Assembly (NCBI RefSeq): GCF_003286415.2
Contig: NZ_CP043450.1
Coordinates: 7,068,001-7,132,000, forward strand
Length of the DNA: 64,000 nucleotides
DNA from: Mucilaginibacter rubeus
GTDB taxonomy: Bacteria; Bacteroidota; Bacteroidia; Sphingobacteriales; Sphingobacteriaceae
Direction: 5' to 3'
Of the stretch, positions 53,433 to 61,637 are shown piece after piece. The position numbers were made by a program, and so were the translations under genes. Numbering within the stretch: position 1 is the first letter of the stretch; every line of letters begins with the position of its first letter. The notes under the pieces were generated by a model that did not search any database, had not been told where the DNA came from, and worked only from the letters and a program-made list of their open reading frames with translations.

Positions 53433-54281
53433 ATGAGCAATGAACTTATTCCTACAATCAAACTTGATGAAGTAATTGAGCTTGGTTTGCAAGTGGTTGA
53501 CTATAGAAAAGCAGGCGATCTTCATTTTCTTAAAAGCCCTCACCGCAACGAACATTATCTTTTTGTGTTGGTAAAGGAAGGTAACCTGAAACTCATCGTT
53601 GATTCACATGAGGTGTTGATACCCGCTCAATCTGTTTATTATATTTTGCCGGGCCAGGTAATGCAGCATTTTGATACCGAAGCCGATGCCTACGTTATTG
53701 CTATTGATGCCTTTTTGCTTCATCAAACTTATAAGTTTATCCTTGATGAAGGTTGTTTTGCTCAAACGCCGGTTGCAATAAATCCGTTAAAGGCCGGAAG
53801 ATTGCAAACTGCTATTTCGTTATTGCTTGCCGAGGTCACAGATAAAAGCTTTAATAGTTTTAAAGAGCACGTTAAACGCGGTTTAATAGATGCGGTAGCA
53901 GGTATGTTTACCGGGGAATATGCTGATAGCACAATAGCGCATGGAAGAAAGGATTCGAGCGCTGTCAGGATCACTACGGCATTTAAAAGGTTGATTTTTG
54001 CGGAATATAAAACATTAAAGAAGCCCTCATCATACGCCTCGGCATTGCATATATCTACTCCCTATTTGAACGAGGCAGTTAAAGAGATTTCAGGTAACAC
54101 AGTTAGTTATTGGATCCAATACATGATCATGATAGAGGCAAAACGCCTGCTGATCTACACCGATAAAACCATTAAGGCCATTGCTTACGAGCTGGGCTAT
54201 GCCGACTATACCTATTTTTCAAGAATGTTTATTAACATGGTAAAAATGTCGCCTATGGCTTTCCTGAAAAAATACCGCTAA
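53433..54281 (+). CDS. AraC-family transcriptional regulator (module 1)
   Basis: A 282-residue regulator. The N-terminal half is a cupin-like sensor (LHFLKSPHRNEHYLFVLVKEG, then QSVYYILPGQVMQHF). The C-terminal AraC domain has ASALHISTPYLNEAVKEISGNTVSYWIQY and IKAIAYELGYADYTYFSRMFINMVKMSP. Starts at ATG 53433, 47 bp after a -7-like element with 21-bp direct repeats upstream. It directly precedes the alpha/beta hydrolase gene of its module (95 bp). Confidence 0.9.
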   Translation: MSNELIPTIKLDEVIELGLQVVDYRKAGDLHFLKSPHRNEHYLFVLVKEGNLKLIVDSHEVLIPAQSVYYILPGQVMQHFDTEADAYVIAIDAFLLHQTYKFILDEGCFAQTPVAINPLKAGRLQTAISLLLAEVTDKSFNSFKEHVKRGLIDAVAGMFTGEYADSTIAHGRKDSSAVRITTAFKRLIFAEYKTLKKPSSYASALHISTPYLNEAVKEISGNTVSYWIQYMIMIEAKRLLIYTDKTIKAIAYELGYADYTYFSRMFINMVKMSPMAFLKKYR

Positions 54282-54283
54282 TT

Positions 54284-54310
54284 GTACATGTGTTTCCGCT
54301 ATTCGTACAT
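54284..54310 (+). promoter_or_regulatory. Direct-repeat operator of the first hydrolase gene (21-bp period)
   Basis: GTACAT at 54284-54289 and 54305-54310 are 21 bp apart; the flanks are similar too (ATTGTACATGTGTTT and ATTCGTACATTGTTTT). The -7-like TTGCTTTG at 54333-54340 is 28 bp after the second GTACAT start. Confidence 0.65.
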
Positions 54311-54376
54311 TGTTTTAAACTTAAACAGTTTGTTGCTTTGTGATAAATCAAACCATTATAAAACAACAGATTAACT

Positions 54377-55072
54377 ATGGGAAACTTAAAAAATGTCGTT
54401 CTCGTGCATGGCGCGTTTGCCGACGGTTCGGGCTTTAAAGCCCTTTATCAAATCCTTACCCAAAAAGGATATAATGTATTGGTTGTACAAAACCCGCTAA
54501 GCTCATTGGAAGATGATGTAAAAGCAACACACGTTGTATTAGACAAAATTGGCGGACCGGCCATTCTTGCCGGACACTCATGGGGTGGCGCTGTTATCAC
54601 CGAAGCAGGTAACCATCCAAATGTGGCCGCACTGGTATATATTGCGGCATTTCAGCCGGATAACGGCGAGTCGGCATTACAGTGGCTGCAAACTGCGCCT
54701 CCGGCACCTGAAAACGGTGTGCTGCCTCCTGATGAAAAAGGTATTGTATATTATGATAAAGACAAATTTCACGCAGGGTTTTGCGCCGATATCGATGCCG
54801 ACGAAGCTGCTTTTATGTATGCCTCGCAAGGAGCGTTTTATGCAAAAGGTTTTGTTACACCAATAACAGACGCGGCCTGGCGGCATAAACCAACCTATGG
54901 TTTGATAGCCACAGAGGATAAAAGCATCAACCCGGATATTCAGCATACGATGTACAAACGGTCAAACACCAAAGTTACCGAGGTAAAAGGCAGTCATGTG
55001 ATTTTCATGTCGCAGCCGGAAATAGTTGCCGGAGTGATCATTGAAGCAGCACAAAAAGCTTCTGAAGCGTAA
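54377..55072 (+). CDS. Alpha/beta hydrolase, cytoplasmic (module 1)
   Basis: A 231-residue hydrolase without signal peptide. Nucleophile Ser68 in GHSWGGAV, catalytic His207 in KGSHVIFMSQP, acid near Asp181 in ATEDKSI; the oxyanion motif VHGAFADGS follows strand 3. Nearly identical in sequence, length and order to the exported protein at 56215, so the two are paralogues. Substrate unknown; the small size suits esterase, haloalkane-like or lactone chemistry. Confidence 0.9.
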   Translation: MGNLKNVVLVHGAFADGSGFKALYQILTQKGYNVLVVQNPLSSLEDDVKATHVVLDKIGGPAILAGHSWGGAVITEAGNHPNVAALVYIAAFQPDNGESALQWLQTAPPAPENGVLPPDEKGIVYYDKDKFHAGFCADIDADEAAFMYASQGAFYAKGFVTPITDAAWRHKPTYGLIATEDKSINPDIQHTMYKRSNTKVTEVKGSHVIFMSQPEIVAGVIIEAAQKASEA

Positions 55073-55091
55073 AAAACAGTTAGTACTATAT

Positions 55092-55130
55092 AAACATCCG
55101 CATGCATTAAAACGTATGCGGATGTTTTAT
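55092..55130 (+). terminator. Intrinsic terminator after the first hydrolase
   Basis: AAACATCCGCAT pairs with ATGCGGATGTTT around a 12-nt loop, followed by TTATTT. Confidence 0.88.
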
Positions 55131-55176
55131 TTAAAACCTCATCAATCTGCCCTATATTTATCAGCAAAAACGTTCA

Positions 55177-56034
55177 ATGAAGTTAACCGTATCAGATCAT
55201 AAAACCGGGGGAGATCTATTATTGCTCAGCGGGGAGGAAAGTTTTGATCGCTTTTTTTACACCCGGGATAAGGCAAAGAAATATTTTACCATAGCCTGGA
55301 ACAGGGGCGGGCAGCAAATTATCAATATAGACGGCACCAATCACGTATTCAACACAAATACATTGCTGCCGCTGATGTTCAATCAGTCGTTTACTTTCGA
55401 GAAACCTGCAGATATTGTTGCCTGGCAGTTTAACCGTGAATTTTACTGTATAGTTGATCATGATACCGAAGTAAGCTGTGTGGGCTTCCTTTTTGGTTTA
55501 GGCGATTTGTTATTCATTCCCCTGGATGATCCTAATGCTTTAAAACTTAAAGTATTACTTGATATTTTTACCCAGGAACTGCATATTAAAGATAGGATCC
55601 AGAACGACATGCTGATTATGCTGTTAAAGCGGTTGATCATTATGGTGACGCAGATGGCCCGCACAGAATATATCCCCACAGAGAATAACCAGGATCAAAA
55701 ACTGGATATCTTCCGGAAATTTAACCTGCTGGTCGAAATGAATTTCAAAAACGAGCATTCGGTTAATTTTTATGCGGGGCTGATGAATAAATCGCCCAAA
55801 ACACTATCGAATATTTTCTCGCTTTATAACGATAAGACCCCTCAGCAAGTGATCCAGTCGCGTATTATTGTTGAAGCCCGGCGGTTACTTAGCTATACTA
55901 CCAAATCGGTTAAGCAAATTACGTATGAACTGGGTTTTGAAGATCCGGCCTATTTCTGCAATTTTTTCAAACGGCATACCAAACAGTCGCCTGCCGAATT
56001 CAGAAGTGGAAAAACACAGCCTGTATTGGCATAA
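55177..56034 (+). CDS. AraC-family transcriptional regulator (module 2)
   Basis: A 285-residue regulator. The N-terminal half (about 1-175) has a cupin-like start and a helical stretch; the C-terminal AraC domain has SVNFYAGLMNKSPKTLSNIFSLYNDKTP and VKQITYELGFEDPAYFCNFFKRHTKQSP. It is only distantly related to the module 1 regulator in its sensor part. No operator-like repeat precedes it. It lies 180 bp before the second hydrolase gene. Confidence 0.9.
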   Translation: MKLTVSDHKTGGDLLLLSGEESFDRFFYTRDKAKKYFTIAWNRGGQQIINIDGTNHVFNTNTLLPLMFNQSFTFEKPADIVAWQFNREFYCIVDHDTEVSCVGFLFGLGDLLFIPLDDPNALKLKVLLDIFTQELHIKDRIQNDMLIMLLKRLIIMVTQMARTEYIPTENNQDQKLDIFRKFNLLVEMNFKNEHSVNFYAGLMNKSPKTLSNIFSLYNDKTPQQVIQSRIIVEARRLLSYTTKSVKQITYELGFEDPAYFCNFFKRHTKQSPAEFRSGKTQPVLA

Positions 56035-56053
56035 TTAAAGCTTTTTTTAGTTT

Positions 56054-56084
56054 AAGCCGGTAAATTATTTGCCGGCTTTTTCAT
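56054..56084 (+). terminator. Intrinsic terminator after the second AraC gene
   Basis: AAGCCGG-N11-CCGGCTT followed by TTTC and T residues lies 20 bp past the stop. Confidence 0.8.
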
Positions 56085-56107
56085 TTTTACAAGGGTTGTT
56101 TAATCCC

Positions 56108-56135
56108 CCGGGAAGAAATTACAATCTTTCGGGAA
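56108..56135 (+). promoter_or_regulatory. Direct-repeat operator of the second hydrolase gene (21-bp period)
   Basis: CCGGGAA (56108-56114) and TCGGGAA (56129-56135) are 21 bp apart, with AAATTACAATC in between, as at 53316. The -7-like CACTTTTG at 56168-56175 starts 38 bp after the second CGGGAA, the same distance as at 53378. Confidence 0.7.
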
Positions 56136-56214
56136 CTGGCGACATTTCGCACCTGCCACATTTGGGGCACTTTTGTATTGTTAAATCAAACACAACATTT
56201 AAAAACAAAACAAT

Positions 56215-57009
56215 ATGAAAACTCCATCATTTAAAAACAGTATCAAAGCAGGTTTGCTTAGTCTTGTATTAGCCCTTGCAACAGTTTTAGGTTTTAAATC
56301 ATCAGTACAGGCACAGGCCGTTAAAAATGTGGTATTGGTTCACGGCGCATTTGCCGATGGATCTGGCTATAAAGCGTTATTTAACGAACTTACCAAAAAA
56401 GGATACAATGTTACTGTGGTACAAAACCCACTATCTTCTTTAGAAGACGATGTTAAAGCTGTAACAGTTGCGCTTGACAAACAGGATGGCCCTGCTATAC
56501 TGGTAGGACATTCATGGGGTGGCGCGGTAATTACCGAAGCCGGTAACCATCCAAAAGTAGCAGCCCTTGTTTATATTGCGGCCTTCCAGCCAGATAAAGG
56601 CGAATCAGCCCTGCAATGGTTGCAGACTGCTCCTCCAGCTCCTGAAAATGGCGTATTAGCACCAGATGACAAAGGCATAGTTTATTATGACAAAGCTAAA
56701 TTTCATGCAGGTTTTTGTGCCGATATCAGCAAAGAAGAAGCCGATTTTATGTATGCTTCACAGGGCGCCTTTTATGCTAAAGGATTTGTTACCCCTATCA
56801 CTAATCCAGCCTGGAGAAATAAGCCAGCTTACGGCATAGTTGCTACCGAGGATAAAAGTATCAACCCAGATATCGAACGTGCAATGTACAAACGCTCAAA
56901 TACCATAATAACCGAAATAAAAGGCAGCCACGTGGTATTTATGTCTCAACCAAAAGCAGTTGCCGCAGTAATTATCAAAGCAGCAGAAAATGCTGCTGCT
57001 AAAAAATAA
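56215..57009 (+). CDS. Alpha/beta hydrolase, exported (module 2)
   Basis: A 264-residue hydrolase with an N-terminal signal peptide (about 1-34, cleavage after VQAQA). Nucleophile Ser100 in GHSWGGAV and His239 in KGSHVVFMSQP. The mature part aligns end to end with the cytoplasmic hydrolase at 54377. One copy acts inside the cell, the other in the periplasm. No obvious change in the catalytic motifs. Confidence 0.9.
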   Translation: MKTPSFKNSIKAGLLSLVLALATVLGFKSSVQAQAVKNVVLVHGAFADGSGYKALFNELTKKGYNVTVVQNPLSSLEDDVKAVTVALDKQDGPAILVGHSWGGAVITEAGNHPKVAALVYIAAFQPDKGESALQWLQTAPPAPENGVLAPDDKGIVYYDKAKFHAGFCADISKEEADFMYASQGAFYAKGFVTPITNPAWRNKPAYGIVATEDKSINPDIERAMYKRSNTIITEIKGSHVVFMSQPKAVAAVIIKAAENAAAKK

Positions 57010-57035
57010 ATTAACAACATTTTTCAAATAGCAAG

Positions 57036-57068
57036 AAGCTGTATGTTTTATGAACATGCGGCTTTTTT
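57036..57068 (+). terminator. Intrinsic terminator after the second hydrolase
   Basis: AAGCTGTATGTT with AACATGCGGCTT forms 12 pairs including two G-U pairs, followed by TTTTTTG. Confidence 0.75.
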
Positions 57069-57397
57069 GATTTATACGAAACTTCCTTTTGGGGAAGCTG
57101 TAGGCACACATCTCCAGTTTCTTGCGCCGTTAGGTGCTACCTGTTTGTAGAATAGAATTTCAAAACATTTATTTTGCACCGTCGGTGCTCCCCTATCATC
57201 GATGTTTATAATTAATGTCGAGAGGGTAGCCTCTACGAGGCAAAAAATTATTAGCGTTATTTTTCTACAAATGGGTATCCCCTCCGGGGAACTTGAAAGT
57301 AATAAGACTGCTTACAAACAATAACTCATAGCATTAATAGAAAACCATACCCTCTGCTACCGCAAGGTACAGCCTGGTGGTAGCGGAGTAGCCCTCC

Positions 57398-57536
57398 ACG
57401 TCATTGCGAGGCACGAAGCAATCCCGAACTACACAGGGCGAGCCTGCTAATCGGGGATTATTAATAATTATAATTTCTTTTATAGCTATTAATGAGCTCC
57501 ATCCTGCCGGTTGTCTTCGTGCCTTATAATGACGTC
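57398..57536. repeat. Palindromic dispersed repeat, copy C, interrupted
   Basis: The left arm and core (ACGTCATTGCGAGGCACGAA, then ACACAGGGCGAGCCTGCTAA) match copy A. After GGGGATT about 50 unrelated AT-rich bases intervene, then a degraded right arm (GTCTTCGTGCCTTATAATGA, then CGT). Confidence 0.75.
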
Positions 57537-57704
57537 ATTGTAAGTTGTTGATTATTAATGATATTTTTTAATTCAATTTTGTAAATATGGGCGTTGCCTG
57601 CGGCCCGTGCTATACGCTCATACTACACAGGCATTAGCCACAAGGCCGGTATCCGCTCCTATCACTAACGCTACCCCGCACACCATCGCTAAAATATATG
57701 CTAT

Positions 57705-57755
57705 ACGTCATCTCGTTTTTTTTCAGGCTCGCCTGATGGTTACTCGCAATGACGT
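57705..57755. repeat. Degenerate short copy of the palindromic repeat
   Basis: ACGTCATCTCG at the left and ACTCGCAATGACGT at the right can still pair at the ends; the centre is shortened and altered. Confidence 0.45.
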
Positions 57756-57856
57756 TTTACGTAGGATTTATGGCTTACCCTTTGAAATTCCTCCGCTACC
57801 GCCAGGCTGTGCCTTGTGATAGCAATAGGCCATTTATTGCTGCAAACTGCCACTGC

Positions 57857-58477
57857 CTACTGTAAACTCTTAAAACTATATCCTTCCTTACTCCAAACTT
57901 CTAAAGCCCTTGGCAATACATACTCCAAGCGCTTAAAGGCTTTGATGCTGTCATGAAATACCACCATTGATCTGGCTTCGGTATGTTTAAGCACGCCTTT
58001 TAAGCAGTCTTCGGGTTTCAGGGCGATATCAAAATCGCCGCTGAGCACATCCCACATAAAAATATTCAGATCTGGTTTGGCCGCTTTCAACGCACGGACC
58101 TGCTCCCTTTTTATCCTGCCATAAGGGGGCCGGAACAAGGGTGTATCCAGCAATTTATCGGCCTGCAAAAAATTATCGAGATAGGTTTGCGTGTCGGTTT
58201 TCCAGCCTTTAAGGTGGTTGAATGTGTGATTGCCAATAGCGTGACCATCGGCTTTTACCTGTTCAAAAATATCGGGGTGTTTGCGTACATTGTCGCCAAT
58301 GCAAAAAAAGGTGGCTTTAGCATTATATTGTTTTAAAATATTTAATACAGCCGGTGTAACAATTGGTATAGGGCCGTCGTCAAAAGTGAGATAAATGCAA
58401 CGGTCAGTTGATCTTATATCCCATGTTAGTTCGGGATAGAGCTTTTTCAGCAGCCAGGGAGTTTTAACCAGGTACAT
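57857..58477 (-). CDS. Polysaccharide deacetylase (NodB domain)
   Basis: A 206-residue carbohydrate esterase family 4 protein. Asp33-Asp34 (LTFDDGPIP), His84 and His88 (GNHTFNHLKG), the arginine motif FRPPYGRI and the late SGDFDIAL and VVFHDS segments complete the metal-dependent site. It deacetylates N-acetylated sugars, probably peptidoglycan or an exopolysaccharide. It starts at ATG without a signal peptide; an N-terminal hydrophobic stretch is absent. Divergent from the TolC gene. Confidence 0.92.
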   Translation of the reverse strand: MYLVKTPWLLKKLYPELTWDIRSTDRCIYLTFDDGPIPIVTPAVLNILKQYNAKATFFCIGDNVRKHPDIFEQVKADGHAIGNHTFNHLKGWKTDTQTYLDNFLQADKLLDTPLFRPPYGRIKREQVRALKAAKPDLNIFMWDVLSGDFDIALKPEDCLKGVLKHTEARSMVVFHDSIKAFKRLEYVLPRALEVWSKEGYSFKSLQ

Positions 58478-58578
58478 ACAGATGAGGTAGTTTGTGTTTT
58501 ATCCCTATTAACAACATTTAACAAAAATAAACACTGCAATGTAATGAACAGTTGCTTACCATTGTATAGAAAAACCTT

Positions 58579-60024
58579 ATGAAACTAAAATTACTACTAT
58601 CAGTTAAAGCAACGCTCATTTGCACAATTATATTTTCGGTATGCGGCTTTAATGCCCGCGCGCAGGAAGTAATAGGCCTGCAAAAAGCAGTAGATCTTGC
58701 CCTTGATCGCAACCTTACCATTAAACAAGCCGAGTTTACAGCAGCCGTTACCAACGAAGACCTTAAACAGTCGAAATATAACCAGCTGCCCAATTTAGGT
58801 GTAAGTCCGCAGGGTGCGTTTAATTTTGGACGTAATATCGACCCTTCAACCAACCAGTTCAGCAACCAGCGTATTTTGGCAGTTAACGGTAACTTTAACT
58901 CGCAGGTAACCTTGTTCCAGGGTGGCCAGTTGCGCAATACAGTGATCCAGAACAAGATCTTACTTGATGCCGATAAAACCAATGTGGCCAAAGTAAAAAA
59001 CGATCTGATCCTGAACGTAGTTACCACCTATCTGCTGGTATTAACTAACCAGGACCTGGTAACAGCAGCTCAGCAACAAATTGATGTATCCAAAATAGCC
59101 TTAGACCGTGCCCAGAAAAATTTCGACGTAGGTAACCAAACCCTTGCCGATCTGTCACAGGCCAAAGCACAGCTATCAACCAACGAGCTTAACTATACCA
59201 ATGCCGAAAATCAGTTGGAGCAATCACTGCTGACTTTAAAGCAATACATGGAAATGGATCCGGGAACGGATATTAAAGTTGAAAGGCCGGATATCAGCAA
59301 GCTCAATAATGTACAAACCGTTTATAATGCTCAGGAAGTTGTAAAAACGGCACTTGCCGTAAATCCCGATGTGTTATTGGCCGAGCAACGCCAAAAAGCT
59401 GCAGCGCAGGGTGTTAAAGTAGCCAAAGGTGCCTATTATCCATCAATAGTGTTGTTTGGTGCCGCCGGATCATATTTTTCGGATGCAAAAAATGTTCCTT
59501 TTAGCAGAACCTTTACAGGAGCTTTTGATACTATCGGAACGGTTTTTAATAACGGGCAACGTGTAATTACACCCGTTTATCAATATGCATACAAAAGCAA
59601 CCCTTTTTTCAGGCAGCTAAAAGATAATTTTAATCAAAGCTTAGGTGTAAGCTTACAGATCCCGATATTTAACAGATTTGCAACACGTACGGCGGTACGC
59701 AAAGCCAAACTGCAAAACCAAAATGCGGAAGTTACCGCGCAGTTGGCCCGTAATAACCTGAGTAAGATCATTTACCAGGCGGTATGGGATTTGCAGGCTG
59801 CCGACAAGCGTTATGTATCTGCTACGCAAACCTATAATGCAAATAAAGACGCGTTTAACATTATACAGCAACGATATACTGTAGGTTTGGTTAACTCACT
59901 TGACTACAATACATCATTAACCAATCTCAATAAATCGCAGTTTGATATGATTGAGGCACAATATCAGGTGGTTTTCAGAAGCAAGGTCATTGACTATTAT
60001 TTAGGTAACCCTATAACACTATAA
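58579..60024 (+). CDS. TolC-family outer membrane channel
   Basis: A 481-residue exported protein of the outer membrane efflux family, with signal peptide to ARAQ (residue 29). Two long alpha-helical repeats with coiled coils contain QNKILLDADKTNVAKVKNDL and RKAKLQNQNAEVTAQLARNN; beta strands for the membrane barrel are in between. It lies 36 bp before the MacA-like adaptor gene and forms a pump component set with it. Confidence 0.92.
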   Translation: MKLKLLLSVKATLICTIIFSVCGFNARAQEVIGLQKAVDLALDRNLTIKQAEFTAAVTNEDLKQSKYNQLPNLGVSPQGAFNFGRNIDPSTNQFSNQRILAVNGNFNSQVTLFQGGQLRNTVIQNKILLDADKTNVAKVKNDLILNVVTTYLLVLTNQDLVTAAQQQIDVSKIALDRAQKNFDVGNQTLADLSQAKAQLSTNELNYTNAENQLEQSLLTLKQYMEMDPGTDIKVERPDISKLNNVQTVYNAQEVVKTALAVNPDVLLAEQRQKAAAQGVKVAKGAYYPSIVLFGAAGSYFSDAKNVPFSRTFTGAFDTIGTVFNNGQRVITPVYQYAYKSNPFFRQLKDNFNQSLGVSLQIPIFNRFATRTAVRKAKLQNQNAEVTAQLARNNLSKIIYQAVWDLQAADKRYVSATQTYNANKDAFNIIQQRYTVGLVNSLDYNTSLTNLNKSQFDMIEAQYQVVFRSKVIDYYLGNPITL

Positions 60025-60060
60025 TAAAATCTTAACCGTAAAATATCCAAATTCACCGTC

Positions 60061-61398
60061 ATGGGAAAAACTACTAAATATATTCTGATAGGTCTTGGCG
60101 CCCTGATTGTCCTGCTGATTGTTGCTAAGGCAACGGGCCTGATAGGTAAGCCTGCGCTAACCCAGGTAGCTACCGAAAAGGCCGAAACACGTGAAATAAA
60201 TGAAACTGTATCGGCCAGCGGAAAAATTAAACCGCATGTTGAGGTTAAGATAAGCCCGGAAGTATCTGGTGAGGTGGTTGAACTGCCAATTAAAGAGGGT
60301 GATGTGGTAAAAAAAGGCCAGCTGCTTTGTAAGATCAGGCCAGATATTTTAAAATCAGGTTATGACCGTGCTATCGCGTCATACAATACGCAAAAAGCAA
60401 GCGTAGGTAATTCAAACCAGATGCTTAAGCAAGCCGAAGCCACCTATAATAACCAGGCAGGTATCTACAAACGCAGTAAAGAGCTTTTTGATAAAAAGGT
60501 ATTAACCATTTCGGAATTTGAAAATGCCAAAGCCGCGTACGAAGGTGCTAAAGCATCCCTTGAGGCTGCTAAACAAAACGTGGTAGGTTCGCAATATGGT
60601 TTGGCCCAGTCGCAGGCATCGGTTAAGGAAGCGCAGGATAACCTGGCAAAAACTACTATTTATTCGCCGGTTGATGGTGTGGTTTCAAAACTATCCGTTG
60701 AAAAAGGTGAGCGCGTTTTAGGTACGCAACAATTTGCCGGTACCGAAATCATGACAATTTCCGATTTAAGCAAAATGGATGTTAACGTTGATGTGAATGA
60801 GAACGACATTAACCGTATTTCGCTTGGCGATTCGTCAAAAATTGAGGTCGACGCGTTTTTAGGCAAGAAATTTACCGGTGTGGTAACTGAAATAGGAAGC
60901 TCGGCAAACGTAGTAGGTACATCTGCCGACCAGGTAACCAACTTTACCGTAAAAGTGAGGATCAATGCTGAATCGTATGTTGCTTTGTTAAAGAAAACTG
61001 CTGATAACCCATCGCCTTTCCGTCCGGGATTAACGGCTACTGTTGATATCAGCACTAACTCTGCTAAAGCATTGTCGGTACCAATTCAATCGGTAACCAC
61101 CCGTGAGGAAAAGAAAGAAGAAAATGGTCCACCTAAAGCAGATGACGATAAGAGCAAGCCACAGATCAGCCCGATAGCTAAGGAGTATGTGTTTGTGTTG
61201 AATGCTGGTAAGTTGAAACAGGTACAGGTAACCACCGGTATCCAGAATGATAGTTATATCCAGATCTTATCCGGTTTAAAAGGAGGAGAAGAAATTGTAT
61301 CAGCGCCATATTCGGCCATTTCAAAAACGCTTAGCGACGGTCAAATGGTTCAGAAAGTAGATAAATCAAAGCTATTTAACGCTGATAATACTAAGTAA
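60061..61398 (+). CDS. HlyD/MacA-like periplasmic adaptor protein
   Basis: A 445-residue membrane fusion protein. One N-terminal transmembrane helix (about 7-26), a lipoyl-like half (KPHVEVKISPEVSGEVVELP), a coiled-coil hairpin (about 95-200), a second lipoyl half and a beta-barrel (KTTIYSPVDGVVSKLSVEKG, then MDVNVDVNENDI), and a MacA-type C-terminal domain. It pairs with the TolC gene just upstream. The usual MacB ABC transporter gene does not follow; a terminator comes 51 bp downstream. Confidence 0.92.
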   Translation: MGKTTKYILIGLGALIVLLIVAKATGLIGKPALTQVATEKAETREINETVSASGKIKPHVEVKISPEVSGEVVELPIKEGDVVKKGQLLCKIRPDILKSGYDRAIASYNTQKASVGNSNQMLKQAEATYNNQAGIYKRSKELFDKKVLTISEFENAKAAYEGAKASLEAAKQNVVGSQYGLAQSQASVKEAQDNLAKTTIYSPVDGVVSKLSVEKGERVLGTQQFAGTEIMTISDLSKMDVNVDVNENDINRISLGDSSKIEVDAFLGKKFTGVVTEIGSSANVVGTSADQVTNFTVKVRINAESYVALLKKTADNPSPFRPGLTATVDISTNSAKALSVPIQSVTTREEKKEENGPPKADDDKSKPQISPIAKEYVFVLNAGKLKQVQVTTGIQNDSYIQILSGLKGGEEIVSAPYSAISKTLSDGQMVQKVDKSKLFNADNTK

Positions 61399-61449
61399 TT
61401 TTTAGATGTGCAGATTTCAAATGTGCAAATGAAGAGTTAGTTTTTGTAG

Positions 61450-61474
61450 CGCCCGGCAAAGCCGGGCGTTTTTA
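61450..61474 (+). terminator. Intrinsic terminator of the TolC-MacA operon
   Basis: CGCCCGGC-AAA-GCCGGGCG followed by TTTTTATT, a very strong stem. Confidence 0.92.
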
Positions 61475-61487
61475 TTATGCATAGAAA

Positions 61488-61624
61488 TTAACTGCCGCGG
61501 GTTTAGCGATAGCGTAACCCGTGGCAGTTAATGGTTTCAGCTTTCAGCTTAAATTATATTCTCCGGAAGCTGGAAGCTTCCCCAATGCTAACCACAGGTT
61601 ACGCTATCGCTAAACCTGCGGTAG
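61488..61624. repeat. Pair of inverted short repeats (GTTTAGCGATAGCGTAACC)
   Basis: TTAACTGCC...GGCAGTTAA at 61488-61531 is itself a palindrome around GTTTAGCGATAGCGTAACCC. A second copy of the core lies inverted at 61591-61624. The two flank about 60 bp containing a small CGGAAGC/GCTTCC hairpin. It may be a BIME-like element. Confidence 0.6.
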
Positions 61625-61637
61625 TGTAAAGGAGTAA

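Larger units (their letters stand above)
57069..57856. other. Non-coding stretch with decayed repeats
   Basis: No real gene. It holds GCACCGTCGGTGC at about 57176, a GGGTATCCCCTCCGGGGAAC run near 57273, the broken palindromic repeat at 57398 and a degenerate one at 57705. Short frames here encode nothing recognisable. It looks like an insertion hot spot where several repeats accumulated. Confidence 0.5.
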
